Part shown: piece by piece, positions 25,103-39,154 of the stretch
Numbering within the stretch: the first letter of the stretch is position 1
Layout of the letters: each line of letters begins with the position of its first letter
Assembly (NCBI GenBank): GCA_023313575.1
Contig: JAJTTP010000003.1
Span: forward strand, 682,001 to 746,000
DNA from: Eutypella sp. D-1
Taxonomy: Eukaryota; Ascomycota; Sordariomycetes; Xylariales; Diatrypaceae
Direction of reading: 5' to 3'
Length of the DNA stretch: 64,000 nt
Notes under the pieces: model-generated
The model's input: only the letters and a program-made list of their open reading frames with translations
Database searches by the model: none
Told to the model about the DNA's origin: nothing
Position numbers and translations under genes: made by a program

Positions 25103-28100
25103 ATGGATGCGCAGAATGTTGTCGAGCCCGCGAGCACGAAGCAGCCTGCGCCTGCTTCCCCAAAGCGGGGAGCCCAAGAGTCTTCGAAGCCTTCCGAATC
25201 TTCTCATCCCATTCACCACAAGCCCAAGTCAACGACAGCCGCGACGGCAGCGACGACAGCGGCGGCTACTACTACTGCCACAAACAATACAAAATCAACA
25301 ACTACTGGTACTGCTGCCATCACCAACAATAACAACAACAACAACACCCCAAATACAATCACAGCCGCTACCATCTCCGCTGCCACCTCCGCAACACAGA
25401 ACAACAAGTCTGCTGCAGTGACTGACCAACCCTCAATTACAGCTAGGAATCACTTGAAGCCGGAGTCTACTTCCAATAGCCTCAATACCCACGACGACAA
25501 TGATACAGGTCCCGATCAGAACTCAGACGCCGAAACCATCGTGTTGCCTGGAAAGGATGTTTCCCCTTCGAAGAGACCATCCCGCCCCAAAACCATCAAA
25601 TATGAGGAGCAGAGTGATGGCGAAATCGATGAGTCCCTGCCGACCCTCAAAAAGTCGGTCAAAGGTAGCATGAGAGACGACCGCAACGGCAACAGTAACG
25701 GCAACGGACATGGCAACGGACACGGTAGCGCTGGCCCTCACGATGACGACGACGTCTCTTCTACTTTGTCGAGAAGGAGTCGACTGCTCGACCACGAAAA
25801 GCATCCACGAAGCAAGGATAATTCCAGTGGCCTGAGTTCCGCCCCACCATCCCCGCCCGCTCAATCCCGCCGCAGCGGCAGTCAACAGTCGTCCCATCGA
25901 CGTCGAAAATCTGGTGATGCCCACTCCGAGTCCGGTTCGGAAGCTTCGAAGTCCCGCCAGAACAGGGTACCTCTGAAAGACAAGTCTAAGTCCGTGGATA
26001 GACTATTACCTGGAAAGCGGAAAGCTTTAAAGGCCGAATCAGATGACGAAGGCGAGTCGCGCAAAGTCCGCCGACCCCGCATTTCGGATGCTGGTCTTGA
26101 TTCTAGCAGGGAGAAGGATAACAACAGGATGTCCTCGAATTTTCGTCAGAATCACGATAAGCAATCGTCTCAGGCCCGATCAACATCTCCTCATGAGCGT
26201 TCCCACCGGCGCAGCCTCTCAACCCAACTCCCATCGTCTTCCTCCACGAATGGATTCAGTAACAAGAAGAGACGCGTCCCTGCTCCTCTTCAGTCCACTG
26301 ACTACAACTCCGATGACTCCTCTGCTGGCGGTAGTCCGCACCCCCGAAGCTCCAAGCTAAGAAATGTCGCTACGCCTCTCACTGGGGACTCGACCATCTC
26401 GCCCGCCCGGATGGTACCTCACAAAAAGCACGTCGACAATCATGGTCAGACACTGTTCGCTAAAGCCTGCGCGAAAGGGGAATACGAAACGGCCAAGAAG
26501 CGATTGGCTGAGCGGCCTGAGGACCTCAATTTTGCGGATTATGCTGGAAACACCCCTCTTCAAGTTGCGGCTCTAAATGGCCACGAAGAAATCGTGAAGC
26601 TCTTGATTGAAGCAGGGTGCAAGCTTGACTGTCGAAATAGCGATAAAGACACGCCACTTCTCGATGCTGTCGAAAATGGGCATCTGGGCGTGGTTAAGCT
26701 GTTGCTGGAGGCCGGTGTGAACCCCCGAAAGGCTGATGCCGAAGGACACGAGCCACTCGATAAAGTCCCCGAAGATCTGGATAATGCCGAGGAAATTCGG
26801 GCTGCTCTTATAGAAGCTAAGGAGAAGATCGGCGAGTTACGTCGCACGTCAGAGGACCATCAACCACAAGACGTGCAAGACACTGTTTCATCTCATGAGG
26901 CGGAAAGTCCCCGGCGGTCACCAGCCGCTTCGGGGAGCAACTCGCTAGCAAGTCAACGGCGAGGTGGTACGGTCCGGTCTACCAAGACCAGTAATCATCT
27001 GCTGTACATGAGTTTGGATGAGAAGACGTTACGACAAGCGGCCGCACGTGGCGATGAAGAGACAGTTACGCGCGTTTTGCTCGTCAGAGAAGGCTGCAAT
27101 GACCCAGAAGCATTGGTCAATGCAGCACGTGGTGGTCACGATGTTGTCATGGAACTTCTTCTCGCTCTTGGCCGTGCCAATCCAGACCCAAGCCCCGTAC
27201 CTGGACTTCCCACGCAGTACGGAACGCCCATGCTCGCTGCAATTGGCCAGGAAAACACAAAGTGCATTAAACTTTTACTCGATCAGACGAATTTCGACCC
27301 CACACGCCGGTTCAAGAGCGAAACGTATTACGAGATTGCCAGACGCCGGGAGGGTCCCATGTGGAAAGAGGAAGAGCACATGTTGAAGGAGGCCTATGAT
27401 GCTCGCAAGAAGATACCAAAAGGCACATCCAAGAATAAATCTCCAGGGAAGCGGGAACGCGAAACTGAGACAGAGTCAAGACGAGCTGCGCGAAATTCCG
27501 ACGGCAGTAGGCCCCCTAAGCGGGCACCGCTAAGCCCTTCCCGCGACGCTGAAAACACAAAGAAACACAGCTCGTCCAAAGCCCCTAGCAGCCCGAAAGA
27601 AAAGCGACGTTCATCACCTTCCGGGAACGACGACCAGACTTCTCCCAAACGCGGACCAGGTAGACCCAAAAAGGAGGACCGTGCGGCATCAGATCGAGAG
27701 CACTCGCCAGTGACAGCTAAGGTTCCTCCTAGCAAACCTAAACGAGCTGAGTCGGACCTTGTCGTGGGGTCATCTGATGGAGAGGCCGTGAAACCAAGAC
27801 GAAAACTTATCTCGGGCAAGGACCTCAAAGGTGAAAGAGAAAAGCAGCGCCGTGCAAGCATGGCCTCGAATAACTCTGCCACCGACCGCGGAGAGGGTAG
27901 AAGTGATGAGACCCCCGAAAAAACCCGAGTATCTGAGAAATACCACGACCGGACCAAGGCCTTGAAGCGAGATGAGTCACGAGACAGGTTATCCCTAGGT
28001 GACGGGTCAAGTAAAAGGCACCGTTCGAGCGTCACGCCTCCACACCACGGCTCGGGAGATAAGGACGAGGGCGAGGCTCCAGTTAAGAGGAGGAAGCTAG

Positions 28101-29942
28101 ATCCAGAGAGCAAGGAAAAACGACACTTGCAAAATCCTTCCCCCGACCGTAAGAGCAAACGAGACGCCTCCAGAGATCCGGCGAAGCGCCCCAAGCTGCA
28201 AGAGAGCGATCGCAAAGAATCCTTCAAAGCTAAGAAGTCCGATCGCGATCGGAAAGAATTCGACAAGTCCAGCCCCTCTGAAAAAGCTAGCATCACTGTT
28301 TTCTCCGAAAAGCCAGACGTCGAGATGCACGATGCACCTTCGGGGTCCTCAGAGAGCAGTAGGGAACAGCTGGAAAAGGAACGCAAAGAAGCAGAAAAGC
28401 GCGAGGCCGAACTCGCAGCAGAAGCCAAGAAACAAGAAGAGGAGAGGAGGCGGCAGGAAGAGGAGAGGAGGCGGCAGGAAGAGGAAGAAAGACGGCAACA
28501 GGAAGCCGCGGCAGAAAAGAAACGCCTTGAAGAAGAAGAGCAGAAGCGGATAGAGGCGGAAGAGAAGCGGCGTCGCGAGGAAGAGGAGAGAGAAAAGGCA
28601 GAAAAGGCTCGCTTAGAGGAAGAACGGCGGCAAAGGGAGGAACAGGAAAGGAAAAGGCAAGAAGAGGAGGAAAAGAGACGAAAGGAGGAAGAAGAAGCTA
28701 GGCAACGCGAGCAGGAAGAGAGAGAACGGCGCATTCGAGAGGCCGCTGAGGAAGCGAGGCGGCTTCGTGAAGAGGAAGAGCGAAAAGAGCGCGAGCGGAA
28801 GAGACTTGCTAGGGAGGCAGAGCGAGAGGCCGAATTACTACGCATACGACAGGAGCAAGAGCGGATACGCTTGTCCAAGCTGCCGCCTCTGCTACGATGG
28901 CTCGAATGCTGCCCAGATCCGAAGCAGACCGAACTGGCGAAACTCTTTGCTACAGCTCAAGGCGTGCGCTACGACACAATCAACCCAAATGCTACGGGAA
29001 CCGCGGAAGGGCGTGAACAGTGGCTGCTGAATACTCAAGCTGCGCTGTTGCTTGGTGAGAAGGACTTATCACTCTCGAGATGTAAGCGTTATCAACCAAC
29101 AATATCAGGTCGAATATGAGCTAACGGTCATTCTAGACACCGCCTGGGAGAAAATCAAGGCGTCAGCCATCGCCAAGCGAGTCATCTGGCGCCTCGAGTC
29201 CGATCGGTATGCTCTTACCCAGGGCAAGCTCTACGACCTTGGTCAACAGCTCCCCAACGACTACTATGGGGGTGACCCAGCGAGGGTTGGCTATCAGAGG
29301 TTGGAGTACCTTCGCGGCCAAGCAGCAAAGCTCTTCTTCGAGACGGATATGTGGTTTGTCAAGGTAAGCCCCCGCCCTTTCAGTCATATCCCCCGAATAC
29401 CCACGCTAACAATACCCAAGGTGTCCGATTTCCTCTACACTGTCCCTACTATCCCTCATCTTCGCGACGTCAAGATTTCTATCGATTATCGCGAACTCCC
29501 AGAGGACCAGTCTGCCCTGAACACGTTCAGCTCTCCGGCAAAGTGGAAGCAGGACCCGGACGCCTCCAGTCGTGGACCTTTCGCGCCGAGGTACAAGTAT
29601 TATATAAACGGGCAGCTAGTAGGCGAAGATCGGCCCAAATCGTATACGCCGAGCAAGGACCCGTTTCCCGAACACCGCGTCCCTCGGAGGGGTGGCCTGG
29701 TAGCTGTCAATGCTGATGAGCCCGACTATGCGCGCCTTTGCGTCGAGCAGGGACTAGCACATCTTCTCACGGACCAACAAAAGCAATCGGTCCTCAACGG
29801 CGCTCACCTAACACCTCGCAGTCTAGCCTCGACTGAGCATGCCGACTACAGTGATGCCAACATTTCTCCCACTAGCAGATCACCAAGAATTCCTCAGGTG
29901 AATGGCGTCAAGGGGGCACACGATTCACCGACAGGTGATTAA
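25103..29942 (+). CDS. Hos4-like ankyrin-repeat subunit of the Set3 complex
   Basis: A nuclear chromatin protein resembling Hos4, the ankyrin subunit of the Set3/Hos2 histone-deacetylase complex. Exons 25103-29081, 29137-29363 and 29421-29942 give 4728 nt and 1575 aa. Order: a disordered N-terminus rich in Thr/Ala/Asn and Ser; ankyrin repeats at about 446-556 (GNTPLQVAALNGHEEIVKLL and the following units); a second ankyrin-like block at about 636-733; a basic Ser/Pro region with an AT-hook-like KRGPGRPKK near 849; a Glu/Arg/Lys-rich coiled coil at about 1087-1263; and a folded C-terminal part. The ATG at 25103 is chosen because the frame upstream opens only with GTG. The second intron (57 nt) has no stop and is a multiple of three, so its removal is inferred from GTAAGC...CCCAAG borders. 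Function is inferred from family architecture. Confidence 0.88.
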
Positions 29943-32684
29943 CTACTGAATATATAGTAGAGTTGTGAATAAATCGGCAACTACATTCGAGTCCCATTCC
30001 TGCCAAGAACTCCTGTCGTACGACAAACTAGTCCTAAACAAAACCTTGTTCTCCTACAGCTTTTGCCTATCTTCTGTACGATACTTCTTGCTCGCCTCTG
30101 TTACGATATCATTGCGATCAGTGTTCATACCCCCAAAATCCTTTTTCGGCTTGGCTTTGTTGGCTTGGTGTCGAATTGGTCCGGTGTTACACTTTCCCTT
30201 GGGTTTTTTTTTACCCGGGATTTTTCTTTTCTTTTGTTATGATGGTAAACGACGTTTCTGAGATAAACTGTTGCACTCACGTATATCAATCTACGGTGGT
30301 TTGTGTGTGTGTGCGTGCGTGTTCTTTCATGGGGCGGAGTTTCTGGTTCCTTTTTGGTTCCCTACTTTTGGTTGGTAGATCAAAGTGTTCCACGTATTGA
30401 GGTTGCGCGAAGGGGGCGGTGAGAGAGGGAGAGAGGACCCCTCTCTGTTTTTGGCTCTAGGTCCCAAAGTTCCCCCTTCTATTTCTACTCTTCCTCTTTT
30501 TGAGCTTCCTGTCTGGCCTTGTCCGACCTCGCCAAGTCTTATAACAAATCACCCGTGTATATCCATTCGTACTACATGGCAATCCTGGAAACCAAACTGG
30601 CAGAAGGATCTGCGGGCAGGTAGATGGTAGTGGTGGTGGACGATGATGGTGTAGGGAATCTTGTGTATGGGCGAGGATGTTCCCGGCTTCGAGGCTTTTT
30701 TAGGTTGATCAGGCACTCCCGAGCTGCAGCTGCTGTAGCAAGTATATATATGACCTCTTCGCGACAACGATCAACGAGCGGCCGGTCAGGCCAATGTCAA
30801 GTACTTAGGAAAAAAATTCACACAAGTGTAAATATGCACGCTGAATGGGCACTCGGTGCTACACCATGTTCCCGTTCCGCCTTACCCATCCCAGTGCTGA
30901 TATAGAAACTATGCAACCTAGCGAGACGGGAAAACAAAACTCATATGTGATGCGCTTCGCTATTGGGGCAACCGCAAGAGTCTCTCAATTCAAGGACGTT
31001 CATTCCTTCCAGCATGCAGGCACACCCGGTCACGATAGCAATTTTCCTCGAGGGTAAGTCGGATAGTTCTTGAATTCCTGATAGAACCATGGGGGGAAAG
31101 AACATCACCGGCTTGCTAAATAAGCAAGTCAGAGGATAGGAAGATAAATGCAGACTTTAAATCTCAAGGGGGTATATATAGCGATCCGTCGTCTTAAGGG
31201 GACCTCACCTGACGATATATCGCATACAGACATTTACTACCGTGTAGGTGTAGTTCAGTAAGTAGGTAGTTAGATGGAGCTCACTTTGCGCATGTATCCA
31301 TCTAACCCACCTATCACTCCTTTCGTCTCTCTTCCTTCTTTCCTGGGCCTTTCTCTCTCATTCGGTAGAATGCGCCCGGGAGCCCCAGTCCGAGCGCGTC
31401 TGTACTGCAGGTATGCAAATGTAAGGCGTGGGTTTGTAGGTGTGGACGTTTCCACGTATCTAACTAAACTATGTAGATATTTGCCTATGTATGCTATATG
31501 TGATCTATTATTGCCGTCTCTTTCACATGGGAAAGTAAAACAAAGCGAGCAGACTGGAAGGACCCATCCAGCGCAGTCAGTCAGTCAGTCGCGCCCAACC
31601 ACCCAACCACCTAACATCGATGACCGTGCGCCCCCTGTCCACCAGACAGAGAGAAGGCCAAGAGGGAAAAAAAGAGGAGCCGGAACACCTGCTACGGTGG
31701 ATGGGGGGTCGGGGATGAGAGATGATTATCGGTGTCGCGAAAACTAGAAGAGAGAATGCCATATGTAGAATTCAAGAACTGGCGGAGCCAACCCGCAACA
31801 AATCCTTCTCTTACCTCCCGCGTGCCACCGGACAGACAACAACGGCATCTTTAAAATACACTACCATTCAACGATATAGATCGTTCTGCCTTCGTTTGGA
31901 TCCTCCTCTATCTCACTAATTGGTGCGGGACAGGAACATGAGCGTTGAATAGAATGGCATGACATGTCGTGGCTTCAATGGGTGGGCAAGTCAGGTCACC
32001 CGGGTGGGACCGGGGCTGGTAGTGGGAACCGTGACAACCAAACCTTGCCCCGTTTCCCATCCATTTCGAGATGGGGGTCGGGTGGATTGGGGAGGGTCCC
32101 GTCGTACAGTTGGTCAATGGTTGCCAGCACGACCGTGACTATGTTCATCCGAAAGGAAAAGGGAATTTTGTTTGCCTTCCCATCCCTTCGATTTTTATCT
32201 CGACAAGCGCAGCTGAGAGCAACAAATGATCTAATCGTCTCATGTAGACTTGTCGGCCTGCCTGCCTATCTAACTTCACCCTGTACTAATCAGCTCTGCG
32301 GTTTGTAGTCCTCACTTACATATTTATGGTCACGAGAATGGATATTTATGGTTCTTCCTTTTGAGTTTTTTCTTCCTTTCCTCGCTGATACGGCCAAATC
32401 CCTGCTCGAGAGCTTGCCTATTGGACATTGGTCCGCCCTCTCATATCTTGGGCTTCTCTTCGCCCAGTCTGCCTGTGTGAGCTCACGATACTGTCCTCTG
32501 AGTCTAGGCTGGACTGGACTAGACACAGGGCAGCATACGTGTCGATTCCTCGCTCTGCTCTAGAGTCCGTGGTAGCGCAACCAGAGTTGCAATGCTCTAG
32601 TTGCATCCATCTCTCCCCTTCACCGACCTCACCCACCCTCCTTCCCTGCCTAGGAAAAGAAGAGGCGCCAGCCAGCAGCCAAAC
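29943..32684. other. Intergenic, no supported gene
   Basis: About 2.7 kb. It holds the Hos4 3' UTR (T-rich, with a GT-rich stretch near 30300) and a CT-rich promoter-like segment just before 32685. Short ORFs look random. Confidence 0.6.
31574..31590. repeat. CAGT tandem repeat
   Basis: Four copies of CAGT plus one base, in intergenic DNA. Confidence 0.7.
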
Positions 32685-34380
32685 ATGAGCACTTACACCA
32701 TTCTATCCACCCTCCTCACTATGCTCTTCCTCCAGCCAGTAGCGGCAGCATTCCCGGCCCCGCTCACCACCGCGATGGCGGTGTCTGCAGCGCTGCAGCT
32801 GAGCCTACTGGTGCGGACGGCCGGGGCCGGGTCCGCGGAGAACGACTTCTCAGCATACCCGGAACAGGCGCTCCCGTGCCTATGGCGGGCAGCGGACGGC
32901 AGTGGGTGCTCCGGAGACTCGGGCGCCGAGCTGAACGACTGCCTGTGCTACAACGGCGGCGACTTCGTGCTCGAGACCGCGCGCTGCGTCGCCGCTGAGG
33001 CCCCCGATATCCTCGCCGCCGTCTACAAGCAAATGCTGGCGAACTGTCATGGCACCGGCGACGAACTCTCTATCTCCGAGGAAGAGTTCCTCGGGGCCGG
33101 CCGAACCGCCACTGGCGGCGGCAGCAGCGGCGGCAGTAGCAGCACCGGTGTTAGTACTGGAACCGATACCAGTTTGTTGGGAAGTACCACCACGACTACG
33201 AGTCCCAGTACCAGCGCAAGCGCCACAACCACAGCCGCACGCACCCCGACCACGCTGAAGACTGCGGACTCCCTGTCTACAGCCCCGGCCACGGCCACAT
33301 CCCCAGCGGCCATGCCGCTGCCCACTGAAGCTCCAGGCACAGGAAGCCTCTCGACTGGTGCGAAGGCCGGCATAGGTGTCGGCGCCGGCGTCGGCGCCAT
33401 AGCTGCGGTGTTCGCCGCGTGGTTCTTGTGGGTAAGTCGCGTCTCTCTCCCTCCACCCCTGCTTCTTCGTTTCCTTTCGAAAACCCCGGTGTTCACACCC
33501 GGACGTATACTTGTCTCTCCAAAATGTACTGACTGACTAGCTTCACCTATAGAGATGCGCGCGGCGCCGCCGCGACCAACGCCAGGGTCACGTCGGGAGT
33601 GATGTTAGTGAAGAGGGATCCCTGCCCAGTGAACCGAAGTACCCGCCGCCACCACCACCACCGTCGCGGCCGAGACGGTCCCGGCCCGAACCGCTGGCAT
33701 CGCTGCCGCACCACAATTTACAGGCCGTCGCGGGAGCGCCTACGGAGGACGCCGTTAAAAGCCCCGTAAGCGCTAAAATCGCTGACAGGGATCGCGATGC
33801 CGCAGCGCCTACGCCAACGGCCAGGAATTTCGACCGACAGCAGCCGGGCTCGAATCCGGATCGGAGCCCTAGTCCAATGTCACCCGTGACCTCTAATAGA
33901 TCGGACCCTCACTCGGAGCTGGTCTCGCCTGTGACGGTTATCTCGGCTGGCGGCGGCGGCGGTGGCGGCGATGCCCGTACCGAGCTCAGCTCCTCTTCCT
34001 ACGACAGCGACAGCGTGTGGAACTTCTCCAACATGACGATTGATACGTGGGAGCGCACTGCGTCGGTACAGTCGTCGACCGTCACCGGGGTCACGGGCGC
34101 TGCGTCCCGGCTGGGCCCGGAGTCGAGCTTATCTGTCGCCCCGCCCCGCGATACTAGATCCCGCGTCGGCGCACCCTCAAACCTATCAAGCATCGACGGC
34201 AGCCGCCTCGGCAGGTCCCGCGTTGGCGCCCCGTCGACGCTTTCGGATGTCGATGGCGGTCTCGGCAGCAGATCCGTGGCCGGCGTTTACGCCCCTGGCG
34301 CAGAGCCGGCCAGGCGGTCCCGGGCACAAATCCGACAGATCCAGAGGTCCGTTCGCAGGAGCGGGGGCAGGATAGGCTAG
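32685..34380 (+). CDS. Single-pass membrane protein with Ser/Thr-rich ectodomain
   Basis: I do not recognise a named family. Exons 32685-33431 and 33553-34380 give 1575 nt and 524 aa. A hydrophobic start, ending around residue 22, looks like a signal peptide. A small domain with six Cys follows (PCLW...GCSG...DCLCYN...RCV...NCH), reminiscent of compact Cys-rich fungal surface domains but short of the eight Cys of a CFEM domain. Then comes a Gly/Ser/Thr stretch suited to O-glycosylation and one transmembrane helix (about 225-249, AGIGVGAGVGAIAAVFAAWF). The intron falls exactly at the membrane border; exon 2 begins with RCARRRR, a stop-transfer anchor, followed by a Pro-rich (KYPPPPPPP), Ser- and Gly-rich tail. 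A cell-surface sensor or wall-linked protein is plausible. The ATG at 32685 is favoured because the signal peptide starts there. Confidence 0.82.
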
Positions 34381-37300
34381 TTTAGGTGGCAGATGCACCG
34401 ACGGCGATGACTATAATTACGAGGGGGGGAGGCGAGGCAGCGGCATAAAGTGGTGAAGATTCTTGGGCTGGTGGTCTCCCGGATTTCTACGTGTAACTCT
34501 ATCGATGATGCATTGGGTGGCAAAGCGGTTGGGCTGGCTGGCGCATTTGGTATTTAAAAAGGAAATGAAGCGATGGAAATGAATACGGGAATATACACCT
34601 GGTTGTGTCACTGGTACATGCGAATATAACTATATGCTAGTCCGAGATATATAGAAGCAAGGCAGGACCTACATTACTTAAATACCTTGCGTCCCATCTT
34701 ATAGGTGGTCTGTCTTGCCATACCTTCTCTACCCACGGCCATCATTTCTATGGTCTGATTTTCCGAGGCTAGACTTGCGATAAGTTTAGGACGGAAACTT
34801 GTGATCTCTCAGAGTTCAGAAAAAGGAGGTTCCTTGATGCCGCAGGGCTTTCCGCTAAGGATACGCCTAGCTGGTAGAATGCTTAACCCCTCCCCCCCCC
34901 CCCCACCCTCTCACGAAGTTTAGCTGTCGAAAATTGCATACAAGACCGCCTGATCCATGCTCAGGAGGTGCTCTCGCGTTTATTCCCGCTTACTCAATAT
35001 TCGATTACGATTTTCATCTACAGCGTTATCGGTTGAAGGTTTATGGCATGAACTTGATACGCGCTTGTTCTGCTATGGTGACGGCATTCATCTCTTGAAT
35101 GAGTATGGTACGTGTTTAATTCCGTCTATACTTGCAGGTGAAAATATTGCTCCTGGTATATTATATTCCACCAAAGTCAACATTCCCTTATATCCCGTAG
35201 TATGGGATAGGATAGGCCTCTAGAGAACGGCGATGCTGCGTGCCTGTCGCAGACGAAACGGGCTCGACGGATACCTGGCTTGGTAGGACGCGAAGTGTCA
35301 CGTGGTAGCCCTCCGGTGTGGGACTACATACTCGGACATGGTGGTATTCAGCTCAACTAGGACGCAGAAGTCCCCACCACTCTAGCTGCCGCACCCCTTC
35401 ACCCGACCTACGAAACGGCCAGGAACGGTTCCCGGTGCGGCATAAGTGGCTGCCTAAAGCCCATGGGCGCGAGACCCAGACAAGCAGCAACTGGCGCACG
35501 AGATGATGAATAGAGCCTCCCTAGGTCACAGACCGGGCACGTGTACACCAGTCAGACAGATACACAGGCAGGGGTTGCTAGGCGGCAAGCGGCATTCAAG
35601 AGGCGAAGTTGGCATTGAAGGGGGCTGATTCGGATAAGGTACACAGGGCGACAAGGACTGTGTGGAAGGATACTCGAGGGGTCCATTTCTTATAGCGTAT
35701 CTGTGGCCAAGTGATTTAGCTCGTCCTCGTTAGATAATATGAAGATGGGTATATTGCTTGTGCTATAGTCCCCTCCCGCCCGAGTAATCTGTCTTCGCAA
35801 CCGGGATGGGTGACTACTGCACGCAGGGGAGATGGGGTATTGAGCGGAGGTGATCTCAGCCCCATTCATTGATCATGGCCTCTTGGTTACTTCCACCGAT
35901 GCGTGGATTGTCTTGAACTTCGTTGTCGACTTGACCCTGCGCTTCTAACCTTAGCCTCTCGTTCCACGAGTGATTGGATTGAGCTTCAAGAGGGGATAGG
36001 AGCGAGCCGGCAGCGCAGGGATGTAGCCGCTCAGCCCAGAGGGGCTGTCCAAGGCCCGCGACGGCTCCGGTGCGTTGTTCGGGCCGCTCGGTAGGTTGGC
36101 AGACCCCGATTCCGGGGGTTGCAGGAGCTCGCGAGTTTGCCCGTGACGCATGCTGACATGCAGAGGTTCACGCGGGAGGTTCCGCTTGTCGAGCGTGAGC
36201 TATAATTATCTTTCATTTTGTTAAGAAAAAAGAAAAGGTAACTACATAAAGCAAGAAAAACAACCCCGCGTCTCATGATTGATTGAGAGCTGAATATACA
36301 GAATGATGAAATTCTGGGGTATATACTAGGCAGGCACTTCGGCCTGGGAAGCATGACGGACTTCGAGGTCCGTCTCACGAGGCACACTGGCACAGTGGCA
36401 TGTTGTGGTGCTATCATGCTGTCATATTGTGTCGTTGGGATCAAGAGCTGATAGGGATGACATACAAAGGTGCCTGAGATTGTCCGTAAGAATAGCTCCC
36501 TAGCTGAGGCATTTCTCGAGCCTCTTGGGTAGGTGCACCAGCGTGTAGGATATTTGCGAGAATCTCTCGCTGCGATATCTTCTGGGAGGGGGGAGAAACT
36601 GCAGGTGTACTTGGGAGTTCGGCGCTAACCGAGACTTTCACCATCCATCGCCGCCCCTGATCGGCGCAAGCTGCGCGTAATAGGGCAAACTACCTCGTAC
36701 TTCGTACGCATGTCGTAAATTGGACCAAGTCGTCCTTCCCCGATCGCGAAATTTCGAGCGGCTCGTCGAGAGGGATATCGATGACATATTACCTGCCTGT
36801 TTGCGTATGCAAGGCACACTTAACTCCATGTCTAGGAGGTAGCACTAGCGACAATAACCCGATGCCGGGAATATGTAATGTAAGGCATGTTTTACTGCTT
36901 ATGTTAGGTGGTAGGCTTTGACATGCACGCAGCCTGATAATCTGCCTACGGCAGTGCCGATGCAACCCTACCTGCGTTTGGAGAGACAAGAAGAGAAAGG
37001 GAAGAAATAATAATTTATTGGTTGGACAGCATTGACGTCGAGGACTTCTAGAACTTCCAGCTTGGGAATTTCGGACCCCAATTGGAGTGGCGATCATGGC
37101 CTATGACGACGGGAAGAATAAGTGGACAAGTCGGAACGGTAGCTGAACGAACGGTTGGGCGTGGAAAGCATCGGGGCTCCAGTTGAGATCAGAATCATGA
37201 GATGTTGGCCACTGAAGGTTGCGTCGAGTTTGCCCATCGAATAAATGGCACAATATCTCTTTCTTCCCTTCCCTTCGTCCAAGCCGGTCCGAATATTAAT

Positions 37301-39154
37301 CAACCATGTTGCATCAGTAGGTAATCTTGATGATTGCAACAGGCTGTCAGCTGGCTCGGCTGTGCGGGAAATTTCTACAGGTCACCGAGCATGAAACTTA
37401 TTCTGGAAGCATCACATCATCCCACCCCCTTGAGATATGTATGCACAGTATCTGATGGTGCCCATTGTAACGCAAGGTTTCACACGCGGTCTGGCATTGC
37501 ATCTTCGGTATGCGAGCATTGACCCGGGCACATGGGGAGCGAAGAAATGCACGAAGCGATTTATATCCCGTGGTTATGTAACAGTTATCAGAATGGAGGA
37601 TGGTTATCAAACAGCGGATATGCATCGTCAAGGACCAGCCTGGCAGAGCTGAACACGTAGAGCAGGCCGGCCCGTCGCTCCTGAGACGAAACATGATGGA
37701 GCCCTCGGGGTAATAACTAACGGTCAGGATGGTCCCCTATATAGTAACTAGTCAACTAGGTATATCTATAGTTCGCTCACCCTTCTGTATGTATGAGCAG
37801 GGACCACACTGGCGGTGACAGTCCCAAGAATCCCCCTTAAGAGGCTACCGCGCACCGCTAAACCGCAATGAGCGCGACGGACCAACCACCAGACGAACGA
37901 AAAGTCCGAGCCGTGGCCAGAGCTTTTTACCCCCTCCCTTTTTCGTCGAGACGACGGTACTGCAAGGGGGGGCAGGGAGCATCCCAGAGGCTGATCCTGC
38001 GCCGTCGGAGAAGGGGGTAACAGAACACCAGAAAGCCAGAACAGAACGCCTGGGCCCCGGTGTTCCCTTCTACGACGGATCCGGGCTTGCATATAGGAGG
38101 GTGGCACCGGTGCGCATCTAGTGAGTTCGAGTCAGACGTTCCGTCTCGTTCTCTGCGTGTTCTGCGGCCAGTGGGCGAAAAAAAAAGTTACCAGTACCCA
38201 GAAGCCGGGAACCGCACCGTCTCCAGCGCCTAACAGGTTAGCGGCCACCGGCGCCGGATCTCTTTTTTTTTCTTCTCTTCTTCGTTGCGTATGCATGGAG
38301 AGTTTTAGCCACTCACTACCTATCTAGGCAGATAACTACTACCCTACAGTGGCGCTGGCAGCCTATCGTAGTATGCGAACTATCAGAACTAGAGGGCCAA
38401 GAGCCCTGCTCGAGGCTTCCTGCGTCTTTAGGCCGTTCTTCGGCGACGTCGAGGAAGAGGCAAGATAGGAAAAATAGCGTGACGTCGTCCCACACACGGT
38501 CCTGCACCGTCTGGAGAAGGAGAAGAAGCAGAAGCAGAACAAGAAAACCAAGAGGAACTACATTGTACATATGTACATGATAATCAGAACCAAGAACCAC
38601 TGCCCAGCCTATTATCTATGTACAGATCTTGGACCCCCGGCGACCCCGCGCTTATAGACCAGGATGGTGTCGTTAACCTGCGAGGCGGGCTTGCTTCCAG
38701 TTTATCAGCCAACGAATTACCGGCGATTTTGCACATTGGCCACCTTCTGGCCGGGCCCACCCTAGTCACGATTCAACGCCTACACCAGCAGCCTACGCTA
38801 CCCTTGACTAAACATGGTGACTACTAAGAAGGAACTACTTATTAAGAAGTACCGCCGCGAAGATGGGGATATCCCTTGAAGCCCGCCTCCTTTTGTAATT
38901 ATAGAGCATTATACATAACTACTATCTTAATTAATGAATATTTCAAGATCTTGTCTTCTTTGCCATTAATAACTCTCGCTCCTTCAACGTCTAGACCTAA
39001 GACTCTCACCATACCTATCTAAGAACTATCTATAATCCACCCAGCAAACCACCCCTGTCGTCTCTCCTGTTGCTTTTTCTTCTACGACACCGAGCGTTCA
39101 CAGGTGACCTTTTAACGTCCGAAGAGAGGAATCACACGAAGTTTATTCACAACA
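34381..39154. other. Large gene-poor stretch
   Basis: About 4.8 kb with no ORF that has family-like content or coherent splicing on either strand. It contains a C run (34892-34904) and an AT-rich segment near 38860-38960. No transposon ends or open transposase frames were recognised. Confidence 0.55.
34892..34904 (+). repeat. Poly-C run
   Basis: Thirteen C in a row in intergenic DNA. Confidence 0.8.

Noticed and set aside
27394..28878. 494-codon minus-strand ORF opposite Hos4
   Set aside because: It is the Ser/Arg-rich shadow of the Glu/Arg/Lys-rich coiled coil on the plus strand.
34381..39154. Degenerate transposon in the 4.8-kb gap
   Set aside because: No terminal repeats, target duplications or transposase-like motifs could be seen by eye.
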